15,832 nt of DNA from a bacterium (GCA_021794255.1 JAJYRF010000070.1:1-15832), one strand, 5' to 3'. Positions 1 through 8,195 are shown, numbered from the stretch's first letter. Numbers and translations are program-made. The notes: a model not told the origin generated them from the letters alone.

Positions 1-344
1 AACCATGTTGCACCGACAATTCCGTCCGCTTCAGGGATTAAATCTTTCTGATCAACTTCAAAAATTGCCGCTGCCAAAGAACAGGCATAAAAATGAACTT
101 TATTCGTACTTTTTAATGCTTTAACGATGTCATATAGATCTGTTGGAAGTCCGGCCTTAGCTAAATTTTCCTTAATTCTTTGCAATGAAGCATCAGGGTG
201 ATCTAATTTAATTTTTACGCCTTCTTTTGAAAGAAGCTTTACTGCCCAGTTGACACACAAAATACTAACTTCGTCATAAACCGCTGTTCCAAGATATGCA
301 AATGCTAATCCTGTTAAGAGAATTAAGAGAATAGATAATTTCAT
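1..344 (-). CDS. DsrE/DsrF-like family protein, 3' end outside window
   Basis: The first 114 codons of a minus-strand gene are visible; the rest lies beyond base 1. The protein begins with a hydrophobic strand or segment (residues 3-20), then a helix containing ILCVNWAVKLLSKEG, and later HFYACSLAAAIFEV followed by DLIPEADGIVGAT. The FYAC...DLIPE...G pattern with its cysteine is typical of the DsrE/DsrF/DsrH-like fold, whose members handle sulfur (persulfide transfer) or act as small soluble or membrane-associated accessory proteins. The exact subfamily cannot be told from a fragment. The hydrophobic N-terminus may simply be the first beta strand rather than a membrane anchor. The start is the ATG at 342-344: the in-frame stretch above it is short and holds no good start. 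No Shine-Dalgarno is seen, and a tandem duplication lies across this start (separate entry). Confidence 0.72.
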   Translation of the reverse strand, partial: MKLSILLILLTGLAFAYLGTAVYDEVSILCVNWAVKLLSKEGVKIKLDHPDASLQRIKENLAKAGLPTDLYDIVKALKSTNKVHFYACSLAAAIFEVDQKDLIPEADGIVGATW

Positions 345-361
345 AGAATAGATAATTTCAC
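328..361. repeat. 16-bp tandem duplication (17-bp period) across a start codon
   Basis: AGAATAGATAATTTCA occurs at 328-343 and again at 345-360. The inner copy contains the first codons of the DsrE-like gene. The outer copy reads, on the minus strand, GTG followed by five codons and a TGA that overlaps the real ATG as ATGA. Confidence 0.85.
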
Positions 362-403
362 TTTACAATTAAAATTAAAAGCAATATAATTTATAAATAT
401 TTA

Positions 404-425
404 AACAATAAATTCATTTATTGTT
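404..425. repeat. Perfect hairpin, 9-bp arms and 4-base loop
   Basis: AACAATAAA (404-412) and TTTATTGTT (417-425) are exact reverse complements around TTCA. It lies in the 248-bp divergent spacer between the DsrE-like gene and resB, so it could be an operator for either. No U-tract follows on either strand, which argues against a terminator. In such AT-rich DNA a chance origin is possible. Confidence 0.35.
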
Positions 426-592
426 ATTAATTATATTTGTATTTTGTTTTTTTATTTATTATATATAATATTTTTAAATACATACAAATAATTTATAATT
501 TTAATAATTTATAATTATATAAATATAAGCAGCGCCTGATTAATAAATTTTAATAAATCTAATTTTTATTTTAAAATAAAAAACAAAATTTT

Positions 593-1990
593 ATGTTGTC
601 AAAATTAAACAAATTTTTTTCTTCGGTTAAATTAGCAATTATTTTATTTATACTAATCGCGGTAGTTTCAATAATCGGAACAATAATAAATCAGGGCGAC
701 ACTATACCTCAATATAAAACTATATATGGCGATAATATTTTCCATATTCTATACTGGTTAGGATTTTTAAATATTTATAATTCCTGGTATTTTATCGGAC
801 TTGCTGCCCTGCTTATACTGACATTAATAGTTTCCTCGGCAAATAGAACGCCTAAAATAATTAAAGAAATTATCAATCCCGACTTATCTATTGATAATGC
901 CTTGCAGAAAAAAAAATTTAAAGCAAAATATATATCTTTGCAATCATCTAAAAATCCTAAAGAAATACTGACTTATGCAGAAAAAATATTTGGAAAAAAA
1001 TTCGGCAAACCTATTAAAGTTAAAGATACAAATACCAAAAAAAACACGGAAACTAATTCCTTATTCTATTCAAAAAATTCAATCTTCAGGATATCCCCGA
1101 CTGTTGCACACCTTGGAGTGATTGTCGCTTTAGCAGGAGTATTTCTTGGCATAATTTTAGGATACAGATCTTATACAAATATAAAAGTAGGTGAAACTAT
1201 TCATCATTCTTATTTATTAAAGAATAACAAGCCTGTTATTCTTCCTTTTAAAATTAAATTAGACAATTATGTAACAAAATATTATAAAAACGGGGTGGTC
1301 AAATCATATATAAGCACATTGACTATTATGAAAAAACATATCAATATTTTGACTACAACTATAAGGGTCAATCATCCGCTTATCTATGACGGAATTACTA
1401 TTTATCAGGCAAGTTACGGTCACTATAAACCGACTGCGGCACAAATATTAGTATTAAATTTAAAAAATAAAAATAAAAAAACTTTACTGTATGCCGCACC
1501 CGGAAAAATATATAATTCAAAAATTAATAATATAAAATTTTCATTTAATTTTTTTAAAAAATCAAAGAAAAATAAAATTCCGTTTTATATCTCAATAATT
1601 AAAAATAATAAAAAAGTTGGTCAGCCGCTTAAATTTAAAGAATATTCTATTAAAACAAAAAAAGGAAATATGCCTCTTATTGTTACAAAATATGGCAATA
1701 ATATAGCTTTTATTTTTGCAGGAGTAAAAACATTCTACTATAGCGGCGTTGAAATTACAAAAAATGTTGATACCGATATTGTCTGGATAGGCTCTGCAAT
1801 TTTGATTTTTGCTTTATTTTTTTCTTTTTTCTTTAACCAGCAATCATTATGGATTAGAGTTGCTCCTTTTGAACCTTCTGAAAAAGATAAAACAAATAAA
1901 ATTGAAATATTAGCTATTCCGCATAAAAAATTTGCCTCATTTTATTCTATGATTGATAAAAACATAGAGGAATTTAAAAAAAATATATGA
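593..1990 (+). CDS. resB: Cytochrome c biogenesis protein ResB (Ccs1)
   Basis: ResB is one half of the System II cytochrome c synthetase: with CcsA/ResC it carries heme across the membrane and helps ligate it to CXXCH motifs of apocytochromes. At 465 residues it has the family length and topology: four predicted membrane segments (about 13-32, 64-83, 170-190, 395-414) with a large extracytoplasmic domain between the third and fourth. Family landmarks are the His in TVAHLGV (His173, third segment), RVNHPLIYDGITIYQASYG around 258-276 and the short basic C-terminal tail. The periplasmic part is unusually Lys/Asn-rich, as expected from the base composition. The ATG at 593 has no clear Shine-Dalgarno. 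The gene sits 23 bases upstream of ccsA on the same strand, so the pair is an operon. Confidence 0.93.
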   Translation: MLSKLNKFFSSVKLAIILFILIAVVSIIGTIINQGDTIPQYKTIYGDNIFHILYWLGFLNIYNSWYFIGLAALLILTLIVSSANRTPKIIKEIINPDLSIDNALQKKKFKAKYISLQSSKNPKEILTYAEKIFGKKFGKPIKVKDTNTKKNTETNSLFYSKNSIFRISPTVAHLGVIVALAGVFLGIILGYRSYTNIKVGETIHHSYLLKNNKPVILPFKIKLDNYVTKYYKNGVVKSYISTLTIMKKHINILTTTIRVNHPLIYDGITIYQASYGHYKPTAAQILVLNLKNKNKKTLLYAAPGKIYNSKINNIKFSFNFFKKSKKNKIPFYISIIKNNKKVGQPLKFKEYSIKTKKGNMPLIVTKYGNNIAFIFAGVKTFYYSGVEITKNVDTDIVWIGSAILIFALFFSFFFNQQSLWIRVAPFEPSEKDKTNKIEILAIPHKKFASFYSMIDKNIEEFKKNI

Positions 1991-2013
1991 CATTAATCGG
2001 AGATGTATAAAAA

Positions 2014-2991
2014 ATGATTCACATCAATGCTTCAATATTAGACGGTTCTTTTTATTTTACTATATCTTTGCTTATGATAATAGCAAGCTTTATAGGATAT
2101 TTTTTATATATGTTCACTGTAAATAAATTAATTTCTACGGCCTCTTTCGCAGTGGTGGTTGCGGCATTCGCTTTGCAGACTTTTGCCTTTATTATAAGAT
2201 GGCGTTACTCGTATCAAATAGGAATATACATACCACCGCTTATAGATCTATACGATTCTTTAGTTTTTTTTGCCTATGTTATTTTATTCGGTTTCATTTT
2301 ATTGAAATTATTTTATAATTTTGATTCGCTCGGCTTTATTATGACATTTATAGCTATGGCTTCGCTGGCATTTGCGACAATTAGTCCTTTAGCCACAAGC
2401 GCAATAGAACCTTTTATTATACCGGCTCTCAGAAGCTATTGGCTGTTATATCATATAATATCATTGTTTTTAGCTTATGGGGCCTTTGCCGCATCATTCG
2501 GAATAGGCATATTATTTTTAATAAAGTATAAACAAATAGACAATTCTAAGCAAAGCAAAAATATAAATAAAGCTATCAATAAAGGTAATCTTTTAAAGTT
2601 TTTGTCAATTTTATTCTATCCTTTTATATTGCTTTACAGGCAGTTCATAAAGCTCAGTCCTTCAATTGAAATTTTAGATGAAGCTATTTATAAAGTTGTA
2701 GTATTTGGTTTCCTATTTCTTTCAATCGGAATTGTTATTGGAGCAGCATGGGCAGATAATGCATGGGGCGGTTACTGGAGCTGGGATCCTAAAGAAACAT
2801 GGTCGTTAATTACATGGATTACTTATGCGATATTTATTCATGCAAGACTAACTAAAGGCTGGAATGAAAAGAAAATGGCATGGATTGCTGTAATCGGATT
2901 TGCAGTAGTGATATTTTGCTATCTAGGCGTCGATTTAATTATTCCAGGGTTACATTCTTATGCAACGCCGGGGTCAGCGCCGATATTATAA
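2014..2991 (+). CDS. ccsA: Cytochrome c biogenesis protein CcsA/ResC (heme handling protein)
   Basis: CcsA (ResC, called CcsB in some nomenclatures) is the heme-binding subunit of System II cytochrome c synthetase. It carries the defining WWD signature WGGYWSWDPKETWSL at about 251-265, in an extracytoplasmic loop that presents heme. Likely heme-ligand or relay histidines are His147 (LLYHI), His276 (FIHARL) and His314 (GLHSYATPG). At least seven hydrophobic segments can be seen across the 325 residues. The ATG at 2014 follows a CGGAGA Shine-Dalgarno at about 1998-2003. Gene order resB-ccsA is the common one; the two are separate genes here, unlike the fused CcsBA of epsilonproteobacteria. The gene ends facing a minus-strand sensor kinase gene, with a 98-bp spacer. 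Confidence 0.95.
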   Translation: MIHINASILDGSFYFTISLLMIIASFIGYFLYMFTVNKLISTASFAVVVAAFALQTFAFIIRWRYSYQIGIYIPPLIDLYDSLVFFAYVILFGFILLKLFYNFDSLGFIMTFIAMASLAFATISPLATSAIEPFIIPALRSYWLLYHIISLFLAYGAFAASFGIGILFLIKYKQIDNSKQSKNINKAINKGNLLKFLSILFYPFILLYRQFIKLSPSIEILDEAIYKVVVFGFLFLSIGIVIGAAWADNAWGGYWSWDPKETWSLITWITYAIFIHARLTKGWNEKKMAWIAVIGFAVVIFCYLGVDLIIPGLHSYATPGSAPIL

Positions 2992-3070
2992 TGCAATTAA
3001 AAATTATATTATATGCCGATAGAAATTTATAGTTCTGGATGAATTTTAGAATGAGTAAAATATTACTTAT

Positions 3071-3084
3071 AAAATTATAATTTT
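3071..3084. repeat. 14-bp perfect AT palindrome between convergent genes
   Basis: AAAATTATAATTTT is its own reverse complement and sits between the convergent ends of ccsA and the sensor kinase gene. It could help terminate transcription from both sides, but it is all A/T with no loop, so chance is a real alternative. Confidence 0.2.
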
Positions 3085-3089
3085 AATAA

Positions 3090-4196
3090 CTAATTTCCAA
3101 TTTTTTTATTTTTTCCTGCAGGCAAATAAACTGTGACGTCTGTGCCTTTATTTTTTATTGATTTAATATCTATAAAGCCGTTATGCTCAAAAATAATTTT
3201 TTGAGAAATTGCAAGTCCAAGACCTGTTCCTTTTTCTTTAGTGGTAAAAAATGGTTCAAACAATTTATCTTTATCTAAATCTTTTTTGCTAATCCCCACG
3301 CCGTTATCGGATAAAATAATTTTGATAAATTTGGGACTGTTTCTTTCCGCATCAATCCTTGTGGTTATTTTGATAAATCCTTTATTTTTATTTTGAATAG
3401 CAACAATAGAATTTTTTATTATATTTAAAAAAACTTGTTTTAAAGCGCCATCTGAAGCAAATATTTCAGGAAGACTCGGATCAAATTCTTTAATAAATTT
3501 TATATTTTTATCTACATTCATAGCAGTTTCTATCTCAATTATTTCATTTATAATTTTATTTACATTTATCATTTCTGCATTGATTTTATGATTTTTAGAT
3601 AAAGCTAATAAATCTTCTATTAAAAAATTAATCCTATTTATTTCTTTAACAATTATTTCTGTAAACTGCGTTAATTCTTTTAAGTTTTCAGGAAGTGAAT
3701 CTTGTTCTTCAATAATTTTTTTCTTCAAATATGAAGCGGAAGCCTTTACTCCGCCTAAAGGATTTCTGATTTCATGCGAAATTTCAGCTATAAATCTTGA
3801 AAAATTCTGTAATTTTTCTTCATTTCTAATAATATTATCCATTTCTTTAAACCTTGTTATATCTTTCATGGATATAAGTATATAATATTGCTCGCTATAA
3901 TTAATCTTAGTTATCTCAATGATTATTAATCGTTTATTATTTTGTCTATTATTGTTATAAAATTCAAAATCAAAATCAATAAAACCTTCCCCTGTTTTCG
4001 CGACTTCATTAATCTTAGCTATAATATACTTATTATTATGAAAAAATTGGCCTGCATTCAAGTGATTAGCATAAGAATCTGAATATCCGGTGAGTTCTTG
4101 CGCAGCGATATTTAAAAATTCAATAGTTAATTTTTCGTTAAAAAGAATTATTGAATAATTTATGTTATTTAAAATAAAATGAAATTTATTTTCCAT
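3090..4196 (-). CDS. NtrB-like PAS-domain sensor histidine kinase
   Basis: Soluble 368-residue kinase with the NtrB layout. An N-terminal PAS domain spans about 7-115 and there is no membrane segment. The H-box AEISHEIRNPLGG has phospho-acceptor His141. The ATP-binding domain shows an N-box around FLNIIKNS (Asn262), DNGVGI (297-302), FEPFFTTK and the G2 box KGTGLGLAI. NtrB-type kinases phosphorylate the sigma54 activator NtrC and are switched by PII binding. Position supports this role: it is the last gene of a glnB-amtB-kinase series. No NtrC gene adjoins it, so its partner is unknown; NtrX upstream or a distant regulator are candidates. A 160-bp spacer with a large hairpin separates it from amtB, so expression may differ from amtB. 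The ATG at 4194-4196 has no strong Shine-Dalgarno. The kinase assignment is certain; the NtrB role is inferred. Confidence 0.88.
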   Translation of the reverse strand: MENKFHFILNNINYSIILFNEKLTIEFLNIAAQELTGYSDSYANHLNAGQFFHNNKYIIAKINEVAKTGEGFIDFDFEFYNNNRQNNKRLIIIEITKINYSEQYYILISMKDITRFKEMDNIIRNEEKLQNFSRFIAEISHEIRNPLGGVKASASYLKKKIIEEQDSLPENLKELTQFTEIIVKEINRINFLIEDLLALSKNHKINAEMINVNKIINEIIEIETAMNVDKNIKFIKEFDPSLPEIFASDGALKQVFLNIIKNSIVAIQNKNKGFIKITTRIDAERNSPKFIKIILSDNGVGISKKDLDKDKLFEPFFTTKEKGTGLGLAISQKIIFEHNGFIDIKSIKNKGTDVTVYLPAGKNKKIGN

Positions 4197-4232
4197 AATA
4201 AGCCAACTTAATAATATACCAATTTAATTCAA

Positions 4233-4312
4233 TATAATATCCTTCTTGATTAAAAAACAAATTTTTATCAATGTTTTAATTAACCAAGTAATTAACCAAG
4301 AAGGATATTATA
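4233..4312. repeat. Long inverted repeat, 21-bp arms with one mismatch, between amtB and kinase
   Basis: Arms 4233-4253 and 4292-4312 pair over 21 positions with a single A/C mismatch; the core AATATCCTTCTTG (4236-4248) matches CAAGAAGGATATT (4297-4309) exactly. The 38-base loop contains two copies of ATTAACCAAG 12 bases apart (4279-4288, 4291-4300), the second running into the right arm. No U-run follows on the minus strand, so it is not a standard intrinsic terminator. It could limit read-through from amtB into the kinase, stabilise the amtB mRNA 3' end, or be a dispersed repeat. Confidence 0.75.
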
Positions 4313-4356
4313 ATAATTATTATAAATTTATACTTTAATAAATAATTGAATTCTTA

Positions 4357-5685
4357 TTATAAATTATAACCTGATTCTTCATGCTGAGTAATATCAAGAC
4401 CCATTGCTTCCTGTTCTTTATTTACTCTTAAGCCCATAAATTTATCTATCAGTTTAAATATTATAAAACTCATTATAAATGAATAACCTGCTACTGAAAC
4501 AACTGTAATTAATTGTATCACAATCTGATGAGGATTTCCGTAAAATAATCCTCTGCCGGCAGGATTTATAAGGGGATCCGCAAATAAACCCGTTGCAAGC
4601 GCTCCCCATGCTCCTCCTATAGCGTGAACATTAAAAGCATCTAAAGAGTCATCATAACCAAGTTTAGGTTTTACAAATACTACCATAGAATAACATAAAA
4701 CACCAACTACAAGCCCTATAACAATAGCGGCTAAGGGATTAACAAATCCTGAAGCAGGCGTTATAGCAACAAGACCTGCTACAGCGCCGGAAATCATACC
4801 TAATGTTGTAGGTTTTCCGCTGTAAATCCATTCTGCAACCATCCAGCTGATAGCTGCCGCTGCGGTAGCCGTATTCGTAACAAGAAAAGCCGAGGCGGCA
4901 AGACCGTTAGCTTCCAATGCGCTGCCTGCGTTAAAACCAAACCATCCGAACCATAATAAAGCGCCGCCTAATATTGTATATGCCAGCTGATTCGGCTGAA
5001 TAATATTTTCTTTCATATATCCTTTTCTTTTACCAAGAACTAAGGCTCCTGCAAGACCTGCTACACCTGAGTTTATATGAACGACTGTTCCGCCCGCAAA
5101 ATCCAAAGCGCCCATTTTTTGAAATAATCCGCCGATACCCCACACGGATTGTGCCACCGGAGCATACACTATTGTAACCCATATTATAGTAAAGACTACC
5201 CAAGAAGAAAATTTTATTCTTTCTACTAATGAACCGCTAATCAATGCAACTGTTATTATAGCAAACATTAATTGAAACATAACATAAATAAAAGAAGGGA
5301 TTGTTTCGTCATATCTTGAATGCTGATTTACACCCATTACAGCTAAACCTAAATACTTAAGATTACCTATAATGCCAAAAAAAGCATCAGGTCCGAAGGC
5401 CATAGAATAATCCCATAATATCCATACAATACTGACGGTACAAATGGTTATAAAACTTAAAGATATTGTATTTAAAACATTTTTTTTCCTTACCATACCG
5501 CCGTAATAAAATCCTAATGCAGGGGTCATTATCAATACAAGAGCTGTAGACGCCAAAACCCATGCTATATTACCTGGAACAAACTTGGGCGTTTTAGCGG
5601 CTGCCGCAAATACCGGCGTAACCCAACTGAATAGAACTAAAAACAACCCTCCCAGAACCGTTAAAATTCTGTTAATTTTATTCAT
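4357..5685 (-). CDS. amtB: Ammonium transporter AmtB
   Basis: AmtB is the inner-membrane trimeric ammonium channel, opened or blocked by PII (GlnK/GlnB). The 442 residues begin with a signal-peptide-like stretch ending near VFAAAA (26-30), as in E. coli AmtB, followed by about eleven hydrophobic segments. The pore residues are in place: the twin histidines are His203 (VVHINSG) and His354 (NVHAIGG), and the structural Asp is Asp195 in ALDFAGG. The GFYYGGMVRKKN start of the transporter domain and WFGWFGFNAGS are also conserved. The C-terminal tail KEQEAMGLDITQHEESGY is the conserved region that couples to the PII T-loop. The start at 5685 has GGAG about 7 bases upstream. It lies 131 bases downstream of glnB on the same strand with a 17-bp-arm hairpin between, and has no promoter of its own that I can see, so co-transcription with glnB is likely. 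Confidence 0.97.
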   Translation of the reverse strand: MNKINRILTVLGGLFLVLFSWVTPVFAAAAKTPKFVPGNIAWVLASTALVLIMTPALGFYYGGMVRKKNVLNTISLSFITICTVSIVWILWDYSMAFGPDAFFGIIGNLKYLGLAVMGVNQHSRYDETIPSFIYVMFQLMFAIITVALISGSLVERIKFSSWVVFTIIWVTIVYAPVAQSVWGIGGLFQKMGALDFAGGTVVHINSGVAGLAGALVLGKRKGYMKENIIQPNQLAYTILGGALLWFGWFGFNAGSALEANGLAASAFLVTNTATAAAAISWMVAEWIYSGKPTTLGMISGAVAGLVAITPASGFVNPLAAIVIGLVVGVLCYSMVVFVKPKLGYDDSLDAFNVHAIGGAWGALATGLFADPLINPAGRGLFYGNPHQIVIQLITVVSVAGYSFIMSFIIFKLIDKFMGLRVNKEQEAMGLDITQHEESGYNL

Positions 5686-5737
5686 AATTATTCTCCAGAT
5701 TGATTATATAATATAATTAAATATTATGATGACTTAT

Positions 5738-5772
5738 ATTAAACTACTTATAATAATTATAAGTAGTTTAAT
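5738..5772. repeat. Near-perfect palindrome, 17-bp arms, between glnB and amtB
   Basis: Left arm 5738-5754 and right arm 5756-5772 are exact reverse complements around a single base; the core half is AAACTACTTATAAT. On the minus strand no U-run follows, whereas on the plus strand TTTTT follows. It could be a cruciform or operator, an mRNA processing or stability hairpin that sets the glnB:amtB ratio, or a weak attenuator. Confidence 0.7.
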
Positions 5773-5816
5773 TTTTAAAATATTAATAAATAAATTAAAA
5801 AATAAATTAAAATCAG

Positions 5817-6176
<360 letters not shown>

Positions 6177-6265
6177 CTAATTTGATAATTTTTAAAAACA
6201 ATTAAATTTTTTAAAAGCAGCTACAAATTTAATAATATATTAAAAAATTTAATGTATTTTGTTGA

Positions 6266-6291
6266 ATAAGCCTGCGGCGCGCCTTGTTAAT
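6266..6291. other. GC-rich islet in the glnB leader
   Basis: GCCTGCGGCGCGCC (6270-6283) has 13 G/C of 14 in a spacer that is otherwise nearly all A/T. It includes the 8-bp palindrome GGCGCGCC. It would lie inside the glnB leader RNA if transcription starts at the sigma54 promoter. The flanks resemble a second islet at 525-544. Function is unknown. Confidence 0.5.
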
Positions 6292-6388
6292 TGAGACTCA
6301 AATTATAATCTAAACTGCCCCGAAATTTTAATTATTAAAAATATTGATTAATTATAAATTATATTCAAAAAATTCTTTTTATATATTT

Positions 6389-6403
6389 GCAATAATAATG
6401 CCA
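6389..6403 (-). promoter_or_regulatory. Sigma54 (-24/-12) promoter for glnB-amtB
   Basis: The minus strand reads TGGCATTATTATTGC, matching the RpoN consensus TGGCAC-N5-TTGC at all positions but one, with exactly ten bases between the invariant GG (6401-6402) and GC (6389-6390). Transcription would start near 6378 and give a leader of about 220 bases before glnB. A sigma54 promoter is what is known for glnK-amtB in many proteobacteria, and ntrX, a sigma54 activator, is the neighbouring gene. Confidence 0.8.
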
Positions 6404-6425
6404 AATTTATAATTTTAATACTTAA

Positions 6426-6440
6426 TAATACTCGGTATTA
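6426..6440. promoter_or_regulatory. 15-bp dyad upstream of the sigma54 promoter
   Basis: TAATAC-TCG-GTATTA is a perfect 6-3-6 inverted repeat centred about 31 bases upstream of the -24 element on the minus strand. It has the size of a dimeric regulator site. It is nearer the promoter than classical NtrC enhancer sites, so a repressor or an accessory site is as likely as NtrX. It does not resemble the E. coli NtrC consensus. Confidence 0.4.
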
Positions 6441-6617
6441 CTTTTATATTTATTTTTTATTTTCAATATTTATTTATATTTGGCTGGAATAAGAGTAAAT
6501 ATATTATTTGAAGGCGAAGATTGGCAAAGAATTATTCAGATTTATTTTTAAATAATACTAAAAATAATAAATAAAAAATTAGAAATAAAAATTGCCTATT
6601 AAATTAAACTAAATTAA

Positions 6618-6653
6618 ATTATTTTTTATCAGAAATATTGCATAAAAAATAAT
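6618..6653 (-). terminator. Possible terminator of ntrYX
   Basis: Perfect 12-bp arms (6618-6629 and 6642-6653) around a 12-base loop, 42 bases after the ntrX stop. The stem is all A/T and no long U-run follows, so this is a weak candidate. Confidence 0.3.
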
Positions 6654-6695
6654 CATTTTAGTTTTTTAAAAAATTATTGAATAAATTTTAGGCAT

Positions 6696-8195
6696 TTACT
6701 CTTTAATTTTAGCGCTAATGTTATGAATATTACTATCAATATTCAATAAAATTATTCTATTATAAAGATTTCTGCGGGACATGCCTATTTTTTTGGCAGT
6801 GTTTGAAATGTTAAAATTATTTTCTTTTAATTTTACCGTTATATAATCTCTCTCAAATGCTTCTTTTGCTTTTCTTAAAGAATTAATATCAACATATTTG
6901 TTTATCGTCTTATTATTTATATCTGCAGGTATATTATTGTTTTCTAATTTACTATTCCTTTTATCATTACTATCATCATCATTGTTATTGCCGCACTCTT
7001 CGATGTTTATTTTTAATTCATCTGCTATATCCTGTTTTGTTATTTTGCCGCCACCATGCATTATTGTAAATCTTTCTATAATATTTTTTAATTCCCTTAC
7101 GTTGCCTGTCCATAAATAGTTTTTAAAAAGCTCCATTACATCATCTTTTGCATTATCTTCTGCATTATTTTGAATAGCTATACATAATTTTTGTTTATTG
7201 TTATGATTAAATTTGTCAATAAAATAATTAATAAGCACCGGTATATCTTCTTTTCTTTCTCTCAACGGCGGAATAAAAAAAGGTATGACGTTCAGCCTGA
7301 AAAATAAATCGCTCCTAAAATTGCCTTTTTTTATCTCATCCTCAAGATTCTTATTTGTTGCTGCAATAATTCTAGTATTGACTTCTACGGTAGATTCTCC
7401 TCCGACACGCTGAAATTTATTATCCTGCAAAACTCTTAAAATCTTTGACTGCATTCTTAAACTCATATCGCCTATTTCATCAAGAAAAAGAGTTCCTCCG
7501 TCTGCAAGTTCAAACTTGCCTTTTTTACGTGCTAAAGCACCTGTAAAAGCTCCCTTTTCGTGACCAAACAGCTCGCTTTCTATTAAGTCTTCCGGAACAG
7601 CGGCGCAATTAATGGCAATAAACGGTTCTTCTAACCTTAAACTATTAAAATGCAGGGATTTGGCAACTAATTCTTTTCCAGTCCCGTTTTCCCCTGTAAT
7701 TAAAATAGGAGCATCGGAAACTGCTGCTTTTAATATTCTGCTTTTTAAATCTTTAATTTTATCTGAATTGCCTATTAATTCATCTTCATATCCTAATGTA
7801 CTCTGTGCAAGAGTAATTTTTTTTTCGTTTAACTCATTAAATTTTATCGCATTTTCAATGGTTATAAGAACCCTGTCTAAAGAAAGAGGTTTTTCTATAA
7901 AATTATAGGCACCCATTTTTATTGTTTTAATTGCCGTATCAATATCGGAATGTCCTGACATCATTATTACGGGAATATTTTTATTAATTTTAGCCATAGA
8001 ATTTAAAATATTAATTCCATCGCTGTCGGGCAGCCAAATATCAAGCAATACGACATTTGGCAATTTTTCTGAAAAAATTTTAAGACCTTCTTCCCCGAAT
8101 TCTTCGGAAATTACACTGTATCCTTCGTCAATAAAAATACCTTCAAGAGATTTCCTTATGCTTTCCTCATCATCTATTATAAGTATAGATTTCAT
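6696..8195 (-). CDS. ntrX: Sigma54-dependent response regulator NtrX-like
   Basis: A 499-residue activator with three parts. The receiver (1-118) has acidic pair Asp8/Asp9, phospho-acceptor Asp52 and Lys102-Pro103. The AAA+ sigma54-interaction domain (about 140-365) has Walker A GENGTGKE (168-175), the GAFTGA loop that contacts sigma54 (215-220), Walker B GGTLFLDE (233-240) and the WTGNVREL sensor II region. A Fis-type helix-turn-helix closes it (FNISNTAKKIGMSRRNLYNRI, about 461-481). A low-complexity Asn/Asp linker near 399-436 makes it longer than typical NtrX. It follows ntrY by 37 bases, so the two are one operon. All residues needed for phosphorylation and open-complex formation are present. 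It likely drives the sigma54 promoter downstream of it. NtrX is favoured over NtrC because of the NtrY partner. The ATG at 8195 has a weak AAGG site about 9 bases upstream. Confidence 0.92.
   Translation of the reverse strand: MKSILIIDDEESIRKSLEGIFIDEGYSVISEEFGEEGLKIFSEKLPNVVLLDIWLPDSDGINILNSMAKINKNIPVIMMSGHSDIDTAIKTIKMGAYNFIEKPLSLDRVLITIENAIKFNELNEKKITLAQSTLGYEDELIGNSDKIKDLKSRILKAAVSDAPILITGENGTGKELVAKSLHFNSLRLEEPFIAINCAAVPEDLIESELFGHEKGAFTGALARKKGKFELADGGTLFLDEIGDMSLRMQSKILRVLQDNKFQRVGGESTVEVNTRIIAATNKNLEDEIKKGNFRSDLFFRLNVIPFFIPPLRERKEDIPVLINYFIDKFNHNNKQKLCIAIQNNAEDNAKDDVMELFKNYLWTGNVRELKNIIERFTIMHGGGKITKQDIADELKINIEECGNNNDDDSNDKRNSKLENNNIPADINNKTINKYVDINSLRKAKEAFERDYITVKLKENNFNISNTAKKIGMSRRNLYNRIILLNIDSNIHNISAKIKE

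Noticed and set aside
6270..6283. Second sigma54-like promoter (GG-N10-GC on the minus strand)
   Set aside because: Spacing fits but only the GG/GC and a few neighbours match; the pattern is a by-product of the GC-rich islet. The site at 6389-6403 is far better.
6478..6546. Short plus-strand open stretch starting TTGGCTGGAATAAG, ending TAA at about 6546
   Set aside because: Only about 22 codons from a TTG, no ribosome binding site, no recognised family; it may be a remnant but cannot be supported.
6898..7119. Plus-strand ORF inside ntrX; likewise 7612-7908
   Set aside because: Antisense to clear ntrX coding sequence, hydrophobic or serine-rich translation from reversed Lys/Asn codons, no family resemblance.
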